From: CAZFLM01 sp964519955
GTDB taxonomy: Bacteria > Armatimonadota > Chthonomonadetes > Chthonomonadales > CAJBBX01
Direction of reading: 5' to 3'
NCBI GenBank assembly: GCA_964519955.1
Contig: CAZFLM010000009.1
Location: 62,001-126,000 of the forward strand
Length of the DNA: 64,000 nt
The notes beneath the pieces were generated by a model. That model did not search any database, was not told the origin of the DNA, and worked only from the letters and a program-made list of their open reading frames with translations. The position numbers and the translations under genes are program-made. Positions 24,985 through 33,407 of this stretch are shown here, piece by piece. Every line of letters begins with the position of its first letter. Positions within the stretch are counted from its first letter, which is position 1.

Positions 24985-26676
24985 ATGCCCTCAGAACCAT
25001 CGCAGTCCTGCGCCGGCTCGCCCCAAGACCGGATGCCGCCTCTCCTCGCCCAGTACGAGGCCGATCGCGGCTGCCTCGAGCGGCGGTATGCCACACCGTA
25101 CTCGCCCCAAAGGCGCACGCGCCTGCGCGCGTTCCACGCCGAGTGGCGCGAGGCGCTGGGCGCCCTGCCGCCAGCCGGTCTGTCCCGCCCCGACCAGGTG
25201 GATTGCATCCTATTCCGCAACCTGCTCGACACCGAGGATCGCCTGCTGGCCGAGGAGGAGCAGCTCCTCGCCGAGATGGAGCCGCTGCTGCCGTTCCTCC
25301 CCCAGCTCATCGAGCTAGACGTCGCGCGCAGGGACCTCCAGGACGCTGATCCGGAGCGCGCTGCGGGCGTGCTCCATGCGGCTCTCGCCCAGATGCACCA
25401 GACGCGCGACACCCTCTCGGGCGCCCCTCCAGTGGCGACGGTGCGCTCCTCCGTCGCCTGCCGCGCGGCCCGCGCCCTGGCCAGGGTCCGCAAGGCGCTC
25501 GATGAGTGGCACACGTTCTACGCGGGCTACGATCCGCTCTTCACGTGGTGGGTCGAGGCTCCGTACCGCGCGCTGGAGGCGGCCGGCGGCGAGTACGAGG
25601 CGTTCCTGCGCAACGACGTGGCAGGCGCCGAAGACCCTGACGCCATCATCGGCGACCCAGTCGGGCGCGACGGATTGACGGCCCAGTTGCGGCAGGCGAT
25701 GATCCCCTACTCGCCCGACGACCTGATGGAGATCGGCCGGCGCGAGCAAGCGTGGTGCATGGCGGAGCTGAAGCGGGCAGCGCGCGAGATGGGCCTCGGC
25801 GACGACTGGCGTGCGGCCATCGAGGAGGCCAAGGGCACCCACGTCCCGCCCGGCCGCCAGCCAGCGATGGTGCGCGACCTCGCGGCGGAGGCCGTCGCCT
25901 ACGTGCGCGAACACGATCTGGTGACCGTGCCGCCGCTCGCGGAGGAGTGCTGGCGGATGGAGATGATGCCTCCCGAGAAGCAGAAGGTGAACCCGTTCTT
26001 CCTCGGCGGCGAGGCCATCATCGTGTCCTATCCCACCAACTCGATGGACCACGAGCAGAAGCGCATGAGCCTGCGCGGCAACAACCCGGCCTTCTCGCGC
26101 GCCACCGTGCAGCACGAGCTGATCCCGGGCCACCACCTCCAGGGCTTCTCCCAGGCCCGCCACCGCCCCTATCGCCGCCTGTTCTACACCCCGTTCTGGA
26201 CGGAGGGTTGGACCTTGAGCTGGGAGCTGCTCCTGTGGGACCTCGGCTTCCCGCGCACGCCGCTGGAGCGTATCGGCATGCTCTTCTGGAGGCTGCATCG
26301 CTGCGTCCGCGTCGTCTTCTCGCTAGGCTTCCATCTCGGCCAACTCACCGCAGCCGAGTGCGTCGACATGCTGGTCGACGAGGTCGGCCACGAGCGCCAG
26401 AACGCCCTCGGCGAGGTGCGGCGCTCCTTCGGTGGCGACTACGACGCCCTCTACCAGTGCGCCTACCTGATCGGCGGCCTGCAGATGCACGCGCTCCGCG
26501 CCGAAGTGACGAGCAGTGGCCCGATGAGCCTTCGCGAGTTCCACGACGCGGTGATGCACGAGAACTGCATGCCCATCGGGGTGCTGCGGGCGCTCCTCAC
26601 GGACCGGCCGCTGGACGAGGACGAGTGCGCCAACTGGCGGTTCGATCGCCAGGCGACGGATGGCTCGGCTCGGTAG
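24985..26676 (+). CDS. DUF885 family protein, probable metallopeptidase
   Basis: 563 residues, cytoplasmic by lack of a signal. The C-terminal half carries HELIPGHH (His377, Glu378, His382) and a downstream TEGW (Glu407), which fits the HExxxGH plus Glu zinc-peptidase layout of the DUF885 family. The start ATG 24985 follows GGGAGCAACGC. It is divergent from the PEP-CTERM gene with 139 nt between starts. The substrate is unknown; some family members hydrolyse peptides or dipeptide esters. Confidence 0.88.
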   Translation: MPSEPSQSCAGSPQDRMPPLLAQYEADRGCLERRYATPYSPQRRTRLRAFHAEWREALGALPPAGLSRPDQVDCILFRNLLDTEDRLLAEEEQLLAEMEPLLPFLPQLIELDVARRDLQDADPERAAGVLHAALAQMHQTRDTLSGAPPVATVRSSVACRAARALARVRKALDEWHTFYAGYDPLFTWWVEAPYRALEAAGGEYEAFLRNDVAGAEDPDAIIGDPVGRDGLTAQLRQAMIPYSPDDLMEIGRREQAWCMAELKRAAREMGLGDDWRAAIEEAKGTHVPPGRQPAMVRDLAAEAVAYVREHDLVTVPPLAEECWRMEMMPPEKQKVNPFFLGGEAIIVSYPTNSMDHEQKRMSLRGNNPAFSRATVQHELIPGHHLQGFSQARHRPYRRLFYTPFWTEGWTLSWELLLWDLGFPRTPLERIGMLFWRLHRCVRVVFSLGFHLGQLTAAECVDMLVDEVGHERQNALGEVRRSFGGDYDALYQCAYLIGGLQMHALRAEVTSSGPMSLREFHDAVMHENCMPIGVLRALLTDRPLDEDECANWRFDRQATDGSAR

Positions 26677-26794
26677 GGCCGGGCGGCGCCGTGGCGTATT
26701 CGGCGCCCGTGCGCTCGTAGCATGATGGGGAGCTGACTGCGGTCACGCAGGGACCGGGGCTGCGCACCAGATGCCCCCGCCCGGAGGACGGCCC

Positions 26795-28558
26795 TTGAAG
26801 TCCGCTGCTCTGAAGATAACCGCCATCTACATGATCGTCGGAGCGGCCTGGATCGCGTTCTCCGATCGGTTCGCGGTCGCCATCGCCCCAACGCCGGATG
26901 CCCTGGCGCATATCTCGACGGCCAAAGGCTGGGCGTACGTCGCCGCGACCGGCATCATGCTGTACCTGCTGGTCGTACGCTACACCGCCGGGCGGCAACG
27001 GGCCGAGGACGAACGAGAGGAAGCCGAGCACCGCCTGCACGCGATCCTCGACGAGTCCCCCCTGGGCATCACCATCTACCGCAACCAGCAGATGCTGTAC
27101 GGTAACCCGGCGTTCGCCCGCATGTTCGGCTATGACAGCATCGAAGAGCTGTCCCGAGCGCGGATGACCGACCTCATCCTGCCAGAGGTGAGGGCCGACA
27201 TCGTCGATCGAATGCGGCGCCGCGAGGCCGGTGAGATGACCCCTCCGATCGGAGACATCACCGGCGTGCGCAAGGACGGCACCAGGTTCGTCCTACAGAA
27301 CCACACCGCCCGCCTCAAGCTGCCCGACGGCCCAGCCCTGCTGGGGTTCATCGAGGACGTCACCGCACGCCGCGAGCTGGAGGCGCGGCTGCTCCACGCC
27401 CAGAAGATGGAGAGCATCGGGCGACTCGCGGGCGGCGTTGCGCACGACTTCAACAACCTCCTCACGGTCATCGTCGGCTACATCGAGTCCGCCGAGACCG
27501 CCAGCGACGCAGCCGAACTCTCGGCAGCCCTCGGCAGCATCCGCAAGGCGACGTTCCGAGCCGCAGACCTCACCAAGCAGCTCCTGGCATTCGCTCGCAG
27601 GCAAGTGACCGAGCCGGCCGTCGTCGACCTGAACGTGCTCGTGCGGGACATCGACGACATGCTGCGCCGCATCGTGGGCGAGGACATCCGGATCGACGTG
27701 CGGCTCTCGCCCGATCCGTGTCCGGTGCGCGTGGACCCGGGCCACTTCGGCCAGGTTCTGGTCAACCTGGCAGCCAACGCACGCGACGCCATGCCGGACG
27801 GAGGCAACCTGACGATCGAGACCGCGATCGAGCCGATGGACAGCACGGACGCCGACGCCCCGGCGGGGGCGCGGCAGGTGCTGCTCACCGTCACGGACAC
27901 CGGCGTCGGGATGAGCAAGGAGGCGCAGCAGCAAGCGTTCGAGCCGTTCTACACGACCAAGGAGGGGGGCAAGGGCACCGGGCTGGGCCTCGCGATGTGC
28001 TACGGGATCGTCCAGCAGTCCGGCGGGAGGATCTGGCTCGACAGCGGCGAGGGGCGCGGCACCACGGTGGCGATCCGCCTGCCGCGGGCCGAGGGCGCCC
28101 CCACTCCACCGCGACCGACAGCCGCAACGACGCGGCCCACCGGCACCGAGACCATCCTGGTGGTCGAAGACGAGGAACCGGTGCGCCAGATCGCGGTCGC
28201 TGCGCTGCGCCGGTACGGCTACACGACGATCGAAGCCGACTCGGGCGCCACTGCCCTCGAGCTGGCGGCCACCCACGATGGCCCGATCGATCTGCTCCTC
28301 ACCGATATCGTGATGCCGAACATGGGCGGGAAGCAGCTCGCCGAGCGCCTGACCGCAGCGCGCCCGAGTACGCGCGTCCTCTACACCTCGGGCTACGCCG
28401 GCGACGCCATCGCCAACCACGGGGTCCTGGACGAAGGTATCGCCCTCATCCAGAAGCCCTACACGCTCGACATGCTGCTGCAGACGGTGCGCCAGGTGAT
28501 CGACGGCCAACTCCCCGAGGGCGGCGCGGTCATGCTCGACACCTCGTCCGGCAGGTAG
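26795..28558 (+). CDS. PAS-domain hybrid sensor histidine kinase with receiver domain
   Basis: About 587 residues: two N-terminal transmembrane helices (ALKITAIYMIVGAAWIAF and GWAYVAATGIMLYLLVVRY), a PAS domain, a HisKA domain with phospho-acceptor His in RLAGGVAHDFNNLL, an HATPase_c domain (NARDAM, DTGVGM, GTGLGLAM boxes) and a C-terminal receiver domain with phospho-Asp in LLLTDIVMPNMGG. The receiver is at the C-terminus without an output domain, so a separate phosphotransfer or effector protein is expected. I prefer TTG 26795 because GGAGGA lies 6 nt upstream; the in-frame ATG 26771 lacks a ribosome site. No partner regulator is adjacent. Confidence 0.9.
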   Translation: MKSAALKITAIYMIVGAAWIAFSDRFAVAIAPTPDALAHISTAKGWAYVAATGIMLYLLVVRYTAGRQRAEDEREEAEHRLHAILDESPLGITIYRNQQMLYGNPAFARMFGYDSIEELSRARMTDLILPEVRADIVDRMRRREAGEMTPPIGDITGVRKDGTRFVLQNHTARLKLPDGPALLGFIEDVTARRELEARLLHAQKMESIGRLAGGVAHDFNNLLTVIVGYIESAETASDAAELSAALGSIRKATFRAADLTKQLLAFARRQVTEPAVVDLNVLVRDIDDMLRRIVGEDIRIDVRLSPDPCPVRVDPGHFGQVLVNLAANARDAMPDGGNLTIETAIEPMDSTDADAPAGARQVLLTVTDTGVGMSKEAQQQAFEPFYTTKEGGKGTGLGLAMCYGIVQQSGGRIWLDSGEGRGTTVAIRLPRAEGAPTPPRPTAATTRPTGTETILVVEDEEPVRQIAVAALRRYGYTTIEADSGATALELAATHDGPIDLLLTDIVMPNMGGKQLAERLTAARPSTRVLYTSGYAGDAIANHGVLDEGIALIQKPYTLDMLLQTVRQVIDGQLPEGGAVMLDTSSGR

Positions 28559-28598
28559 TCGGGCAACAGCGCCAAGCCACCGCCGCGGAGCCGCCTCC

Positions 28599-29420
28599 CT
28601 ACCGCTGGCACTCCGGGCAGTAGTAGCACGACCCGCCCATCAGCTTGATCGCCTCGATGGCCGCGCCGCACTTTAGGCACGGTTTGCCGGCGGCGCGCTT
28701 GTCGAGGATGGGCCGGTAGCCTCCCGGGTTGCCGAACAGGTCGCGCTCCGTGTCCCGTCCGCCGAGCCGTATGGCCTCCGCCATCGTCTCGCGGATGCCG
28801 GCGTGCAGCGCGGGCGCCTCCTCCGGCGCAATGTCCCGCACCTTGCGCGTGGGCCGGATGCCGGCTCGGAACAGCACATCGTGCAGCATCCCGTTGCCGA
28901 TGCCGCAGATGCAGGGCTTGCTCACCAGGAACGCCTTCACCGGGTTCTTCTGGCGCTCGGGATACGCGTCCAGTAGCCCGGCGAGCCTGTCGACCGTGAG
29001 CTCCTCGTCGAGCGGCGAGACGCCCGTCGCCCACTCCGGCTTGGCGCTATCCGCCGGCCTGACGGAGATGAAGCCCCAGCCCTGGATCGACGCGGTCAGC
29101 GCGGAGCCGTCCTCGAAGCCCACGGTGAGGTGGCGCTTGGGCGGGAGCGTGGCGCCCGGGGCGTGATAGAGCACGCGCCCACCCATCTCCCCGAACATCA
29201 GCGCCATGCCGGGCTCCAGGCCCATGTAGAGACACTTGCCGTCGGCCCAGCAGCGCCCAACCGCCTTCCCCGCCATCAGCGCCCCGAGGTCCTCGTCCTT
29301 CGGGTCGTAGAACACCCACTTGTGCACCGTGTCGCCCCGGTCGGCATAGGCGACACGCTTGCCGGCGATCGTCTCGGACATCTGCCGCGCCAACGTCGCG
29401 GTCTCGGGCAGCTCGATCAT
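28599..29420 (-). CDS. Fpg/Nei-family DNA glycosylase-like protein lacking the N-terminal catalytic Pro
   Basis: 273 residues with the Fpg/Nei layout: N-terminal beta-sandwich, helix-two-turn-helix (NPVKAFLVSKPCICGIGNGM) and C-terminal zinc finger C-x2-C-x16-C-x2-C (CLKCG through CYYCPECQR). In MutM/Nei the protein starts M-P-E and the Pro, exposed after Met removal, is the Schiff-base nucleophile; here it is M-I-E-L-P-E. The Glu is kept. Either the enzyme uses another mechanism or it only binds DNA. ATG 29420 overlaps the stop of the HEAT gene by 4 nt, so it is the last gene of the GH43 - HEAT - Fpg operon. Confidence 0.88.
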   Translation of the reverse strand: MIELPETATLARQMSETIAGKRVAYADRGDTVHKWVFYDPKDEDLGALMAGKAVGRCWADGKCLYMGLEPGMALMFGEMGGRVLYHAPGATLPPKRHLTVGFEDGSALTASIQGWGFISVRPADSAKPEWATGVSPLDEELTVDRLAGLLDAYPERQKNPVKAFLVSKPCICGIGNGMLHDVLFRAGIRPTRKVRDIAPEEAPALHAGIRETMAEAIRLGGRDTERDLFGNPGGYRPILDKRAAGKPCLKCGAAIEAIKLMGGSCYYCPECQR

Positions 29421-30220
29421 CCTCGTTCCTCCAAAGCCGTCTCGTGTGCGGGCCGCAGCAGGCTCGCCTCCTCGCAGGACTCAGCCAGCCGCAGCAGCGT
29501 AGAAGAGCCGGCGTCGTCCGAGGCCCGCAGCAGTGTCGCGCAGTCCAGAAGCTCCCGTGCGCCGCGCCGCACTCGCTCGTCCGCGTGCTGGAGACACTTG
29601 CGCACGTACCGGTCGACAGGCGGCAGCTCGTAGTCCATCACGACGGGCCCCTCGGCGACCTCCAGCTCGCGGATCGATTGCAGGATGCTCAGCCGCTCCG
29701 ATGCCGGGATCCGGTGGTCCCCCACCACCCGCGCCGGCAAAGCCAGGCCGTCGCCAACGCCGCCCAGCGCCTGCATGGCGGCCCGCCGCGGCGACGCAAG
29801 CGGCGCGCAGGACACGCGCATCAGCGGCACGACGGCGCGGACGTCGCCGATCTTGCCCAGCGCCTCCGCGGCCGCAACCTGCACGTTCTGGTCGCGATCC
29901 TGGAGCGCCTGGCACAGGCCGTGCACGGCAGCTCGCGCCCCGATGTTCCCGAGCGCAACCGCGGCCGCCACCCGCACCACCACTTCGCCGTCGGCCATCA
30001 GCAGCACCAGTCTGGGCACAACGCTCGCGTCGCCGATCAGTCCAAGCGCCTCGGCGCATAGGACGCGCACGCCACTCATGCGGGAGGCGAGGGAGCCCAC
30101 CAGGCCGTCGACGGCCTCGGCGCCGACATCGACCAGGCAGCGCGCGGCGTCGGCCCGAGCCTTCCCGGGCGCGCCCTCGTCGCGCAGCGTCGACAGCAGC
30201 CACTCCACGTCCTGTCGCAT
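29417..30220 (-). CDS. HEAT-repeat protein with triple LLR tail (paralogue 1)
   Basis: 267 residues. From residue 20 to about 190 there are HEAT-like helical repeats (AAAVALGNIGARAAVHGL, AAAEALGKIGDVRAVVPL). The tail after residue 226 contains LLR at 230, 242 and 254 (TLLRAS, TLLRLA, SLLRPA), spaced exactly 12 residues. It aligns without gaps with the protein at 59022-59858 from residue 33 to 244. It shares a stop/start junction with GH43 (TGATG at 30220) and overlaps the Fpg-like gene, so all three are one operon. A scaffold role is likely; partners are unknown. Confidence 0.85.
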   Translation of the reverse strand: MRQDVEWLLSTLRDEGAPGKARADAARCLVDVGAEAVDGLVGSLASRMSGVRVLCAEALGLIGDASVVPRLVLLMADGEVVVRVAAAVALGNIGARAAVHGLCQALQDRDQNVQVAAAEALGKIGDVRAVVPLMRVSCAPLASPRRAAMQALGGVGDGLALPARVVGDHRIPASERLSILQSIRELEVAEGPVVMDYELPPVDRYVRKCLQHADERVRRGARELLDCATLLRASDDAGSSTLLRLAESCEEASLLRPAHETALEERG

Positions 30221-31149
30221 CACCGCGCCGCCTGCAGGCCCTCCAGCACGCTGCGGGGCGCCGTGAAGACGCAGCCGTGGCGGGCCCCCTGCGGGAACGA
30301 GACCAGCTTCGTCGCGTCCTCCCAGTGCTTCAGGTCGCGTGACCGCATCGCGCCGTAGTACTGCGGGTCGGCGTAGTGGTCGAAGTACACCACGTAGTCG
30401 CTGCCGATCTTGATGGCGCTCGGACCCTCGACCCACGAGATGGTGAACGGCTCGCTCACGTCGCGGTAGGGGCCCTCCGGTCGGTCCGCCACCGCGATGC
30501 GCAGGTTCTTCTTGACCGGCTTCAGCGTCTCGTCCTTCACGATGAGGTAGACCTTGCGGCCCGCCCGCAGCATGCTCGCGTCAATCACGTTGAAGCCGCC
30601 GTCGAAGAGGAGCTTCGTGGGCGCGAAGGTCTTCCAGTCGCGCGTGGTTGTGTAGTAGATGCGGTGGTTGCAGTCGCCGTCCCCGGTGCCGTCGGTCTCC
30701 GGGAACCGGCCCGGGATCGTGCTGGACCAGAAGACGTAGAACCGCCTGCTCGCCGCGTCATAGAAGCTCTCCGGCGCCCAGGCGTTCTGCGCGTTAGGTT
30801 CGTGCTCCATCACGGGCAGGTAGCGCTGCTCGGACCAGTGGATGAGGTCCTTCGAACTGGCGTGGCCGACGCCGCGCTCCGCCCAGCCCGCCGACCAGAG
30901 CATGTGGAACGTGCCGTCCGGGCCGCGGGCGATGTGCGGATCGCGCATGATCTTCTGCTCGCCGACGGTGGGCGCGACGAACGCGGTGTCGCCCTTCAGC
31001 GCGGTCCAGTGGTAGCCGTCCTCGCTGGTTGCCAGGTGCAGGCCGTCTTCGCCATTCCCCCTGAAGTAAGAGAAGAGGTAGACGCTGTCCTTGGGCGCGG
31101 CGGCGGCTGCGAGTGCGGCGATGGATGCGGCGATCAGGGTGGAAGTCAT
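30220..31149 (-). CDS. Glycoside hydrolase family 43-like protein, exported
   Basis: 309 residues with an Ala-rich leader (TLIAASIAALAAAAA), then a five-bladed-propeller glycosidase pattern: IMRDPHIARGPDGTFHMLW, VGHASSKDLIHW, YYTTTRDWKTFAP, WVEGPSAIKIGSDYVVYFDH. These repeats match GH43/GH32-type folds; active-site acids are plausible in RDPH and VEGPS but not certain. The likely substrate is a plant-type polysaccharide side chain, unproven. The start is ATG 31149. It heads the operon with the HEAT and Fpg-like genes, an odd functional mix. Confidence 0.8.
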   Translation of the reverse strand: MTSTLIAASIAALAAAAAPKDSVYLFSYFRGNGEDGLHLATSEDGYHWTALKGDTAFVAPTVGEQKIMRDPHIARGPDGTFHMLWSAGWAERGVGHASSKDLIHWSEQRYLPVMEHEPNAQNAWAPESFYDAASRRFYVFWSSTIPGRFPETDGTGDGDCNHRIYYTTTRDWKTFAPTKLLFDGGFNVIDASMLRAGRKVYLIVKDETLKPVKKNLRIAVADRPEGPYRDVSEPFTISWVEGPSAIKIGSDYVVYFDHYADPQYYGAMRSRDLKHWEDATKLVSFPQGARHGCVFTAPRSVLEGLQAAR

Positions 31150-31280
31150 CGGGTGCGTGTTCCTCAGGCGGTTGGTGCCCCGATTGTCGCACGGCGGGGG
31201 CCGCGTGTCAAGCTGGTCGAAGTCGGTGCAGGTGCCAGGCAGAGGCGCCCCGAATGGACAGCTTGGTGCTGTCGCGAGTG

Positions 31281-31360
31281 CTAGCCTGTTGGTTAGTGAG
31301 TGGTACTGGACGGGCGCGGAGGGCCATCCCACCGCGGCACTCGTACGTGGTCCCGGCTAG
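31281..31360. repeat. ~80-bp element with CTAGCC terminal inverted repeats (copy A)
   Basis: It begins CTAGCCTG (31281) and ends CGGCTAG (31360). The centre has the hairpin GGACGGGC...GGCCATCCC and the flank CACTCGTAC, in the opposite orientation to the copies at 33299, 34785 and 58442. Confidence 0.8.
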
Positions 31361-31371
31361 GGGAGGCGAAC

Positions 31372-32076
31372 ATGGACACGATGGAAGCTGTGGTACCGAA
31401 GGACGAGACCGGGCCGCGCCGCGCCGGACTCTGCCGATGGTTCACGCGTATCGGTGTGTTCGGCGTCGTCTATGTCGTGCTCTGCGGCGTGCTGACCGTG
31501 CGCAGCTTCGCGGATGACGGATCGATCATGGCGGCCAGACTGTGCGAGATGATTGGGCTGGTCGTTGTCCCGCTGTCCGGTGTCTGCCTGGTCGCCTCGG
31601 TGCTGCTCCAGCGCAGGCCCATGCGCGTCGTGGTTACTCGGCTCTCGGTACTGGCTTGCCTGGCCGTTCTGTCCGGCGTCTATCAGTTCCAGTCGGCCGA
31701 ACTCGCCGATATAGGAATGCGGGCGCGCGTCGGATCGGGAAGCGATGTGGGCCGCCTCCAGGCCTGGGCGGAGGAGCTGCTGAGACGCCCGGCGAGTGAG
31801 CTGCCCATCGACCGCGAGTGGACGCAGCCTGGCCAACTCGCGCTGCGTCGCGACCAGGTGCCTGCCTTCGTCCGGCGCCTCGGCAGTTGGCACGGCCCGG
31901 TCATTGTAACTGAGCGCGACGGGAGCCGCTACGTCCGGCTGTCGTTCCTGGAGAGCCACGCCGGCTCCTACGGCCTCTACCTTGGCGTACCCAGCCTGGG
32001 CATTCCGCCCGACCCGAACGAGGATGTGCGACGCTGGCGGCCTGGCGTCTTCGCGTGGCGCTCGCAGCTCGACTGA
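31372..32076 (+). CDS. Hypothetical membrane protein, three TM helices plus extracytoplasmic domain
   Basis: 234 residues. Hydrophobic helices at about 28-45, 60-78 and 89-104, then a soluble C-terminal domain of ~130 residues (GSWHGPVIVTERDGSRYVRL, GLYLGVPSLGIPPDPNEDV). No family recognised. The start is ATG 31372 with GGGAGG directly before it, 12 nt after the repeat element. It is probably co-transcribed with the lipoprotein gene 56 nt downstream. Confidence 0.75.
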   Translation: MDTMEAVVPKDETGPRRAGLCRWFTRIGVFGVVYVVLCGVLTVRSFADDGSIMAARLCEMIGLVVVPLSGVCLVASVLLQRRPMRVVVTRLSVLACLAVLSGVYQFQSAELADIGMRARVGSGSDVGRLQAWAEELLRRPASELPIDREWTQPGQLALRRDQVPAFVRRLGSWHGPVIVTERDGSRYVRLSFLESHAGSYGLYLGVPSLGIPPDPNEDVRRWRPGVFAWRSQLD

Positions 32077-32132
32077 CGGCGGCGCTCGGAGCCGGGCTGT
32101 GCGGCGGCGCCACGACTGAGCGGAGGCTGGGC

Positions 32133-33296
32133 ATGTTGCCGAAGGTGCTGGTTCTGGTGGCGCCGGGATGCGGTCTGGCGGCGTGCGTGCGGGCCGATCG
32201 CGACGTCGTGTACTCCGAGACCAGGTACCGATGGTCGAGCACCGCCTGGAGGGAGTTCGGCGACCAGAAGCAGATGACGGTGGTTCCCGTCGGCGGCGCG
32301 CAGCTCTACCGCATCAACCCGGACGGCTCCGGCAAGACGAGGGTGCTGCCGAAGGGATGGAGCGGGAGCGGCCCGCTGTGGTCGCCGGACGGCCGCTGGA
32401 TCTTGTTCAACGGGTATCACGAAGACCGTGACCATCCGCAGGACCGATCTCGCCTATACATGGTCGGCGAAGCAGGCGGTACTCCCCATCTCGTCCTGAG
32501 CGAGACGGACGCCGGGTTCTACGGCAACTGGAGCATGGACTACTCGTGGTCGCCAGATGGCAGGCACATCTCGGTGGCGTTCTGCGACGGCTCCGACCAT
32601 GCGATGGCCTTCACCATCGACCGGAAGACCAAGCGCCGGACCAGCTACCCGGGATTCAGGGAGGTGGTGTGGTCGCCGGACGCGCGGCGCGCCTACCTGG
32701 TGGCCGCCGAGGGACGCGACCAGGTGCTCGACCTGGCCACCGGGCAGAAGAGCCCCGCGCCAGCCGATCTCGCGAACCCAGCGTGGCTTGACGCCGACCG
32801 CCTGATCGCTATCACCCGGATGCAGCATACCGGGGGCATGGCTGTGCGCGTCGCCGACCGGCGCGGGCGGACGGATCGGTCGTTCGCGCTGAAGCAGATC
32901 GGTGGGCGCGACATCCGGCCAGGCTTCGACCACGCCACCTTGGCGCCGCCGCGAGGGGCAGGAGAGGCGCTCGGGCTGACCGTCGTGTGGATGCGCAGCG
33001 ACGGCGGGGACTATGCTTGCTTCCGGCTCGACGTGGCCCGCCACACCGCCACTCACCTGCGGAATGGGCCTCTGCTGGCGGCCTCGCCGAATGGGCGCAG
33101 GTACCTGTCGTGCAACTACGACTGGGTCGGCCCCTACAAACGAGGCGGTGAGCGGCTCGGCGCCCTGGTGGTCGGTCCGTTCCTGAGCAAGGGCAGGGCG
33201 CATCGCCTGACCGCGAGCATGGTCAGCATCGGCGGGGCCGACTGGCGGAGGCCGCCGCACACTCCCAGCGCAGCACATCCCCGCCGCGCTCCGTAG
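32133..33296 (+). CDS. TolB-like beta-propeller lipoprotein
   Basis: 387 residues. A short leader ends in the lipobox GLAAC (Cys18). The mature part has WD40/PD40-type repeats with the SPDGR signature: GPLWSPDGRWILF, DYSWSPDGRHISVAF, EVVWSPDARRAYLV. A periplasmic or surface propeller with binding function is likely. I chose ATG 32133 over a longer frame because GGAGG lies 6 nt upstream and it gives a proper lipoprotein leader. Confidence 0.8.
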   Translation: MLPKVLVLVAPGCGLAACVRADRDVVYSETRYRWSSTAWREFGDQKQMTVVPVGGAQLYRINPDGSGKTRVLPKGWSGSGPLWSPDGRWILFNGYHEDRDHPQDRSRLYMVGEAGGTPHLVLSETDAGFYGNWSMDYSWSPDGRHISVAFCDGSDHAMAFTIDRKTKRRTSYPGFREVVWSPDARRAYLVAAEGRDQVLDLATGQKSPAPADLANPAWLDADRLIAITRMQHTGGMAVRVADRRGRTDRSFALKQIGGRDIRPGFDHATLAPPRGAGEALGLTVVWMRSDGGDYACFRLDVARHTATHLRNGPLLAASPNGRRYLSCNYDWVGPYKRGGERLGALVVGPFLSKGRAHRLTASMVSIGGADWRRPPHTPSAAHPRRAP

Positions 33297-33298
33297 GT

Positions 33299-33379
33299 CT
33301 AGCCTGGATCATGCACGAGTGCAGTGGTGGGATGGGCCTCCGTGCCCGTCCGGTGCGACTTATGAATAGGACAGGCTAG
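33299..33379. repeat. ~80-bp element with CTAGCC terminal inverted repeats (copy B)
   Basis: It starts CTAGCCTG right after the lipoprotein stop codon and ends CAGGCTAG. The centre holds CACGAGTGCAGTGGTG and the hairpin GGATGGGC-ctccgt-GCCCGTCC. Confidence 0.85.
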
Positions 33380-33407
33380 GGGAGAAGGCTGCACCGGGAG
33401 GAACTGG

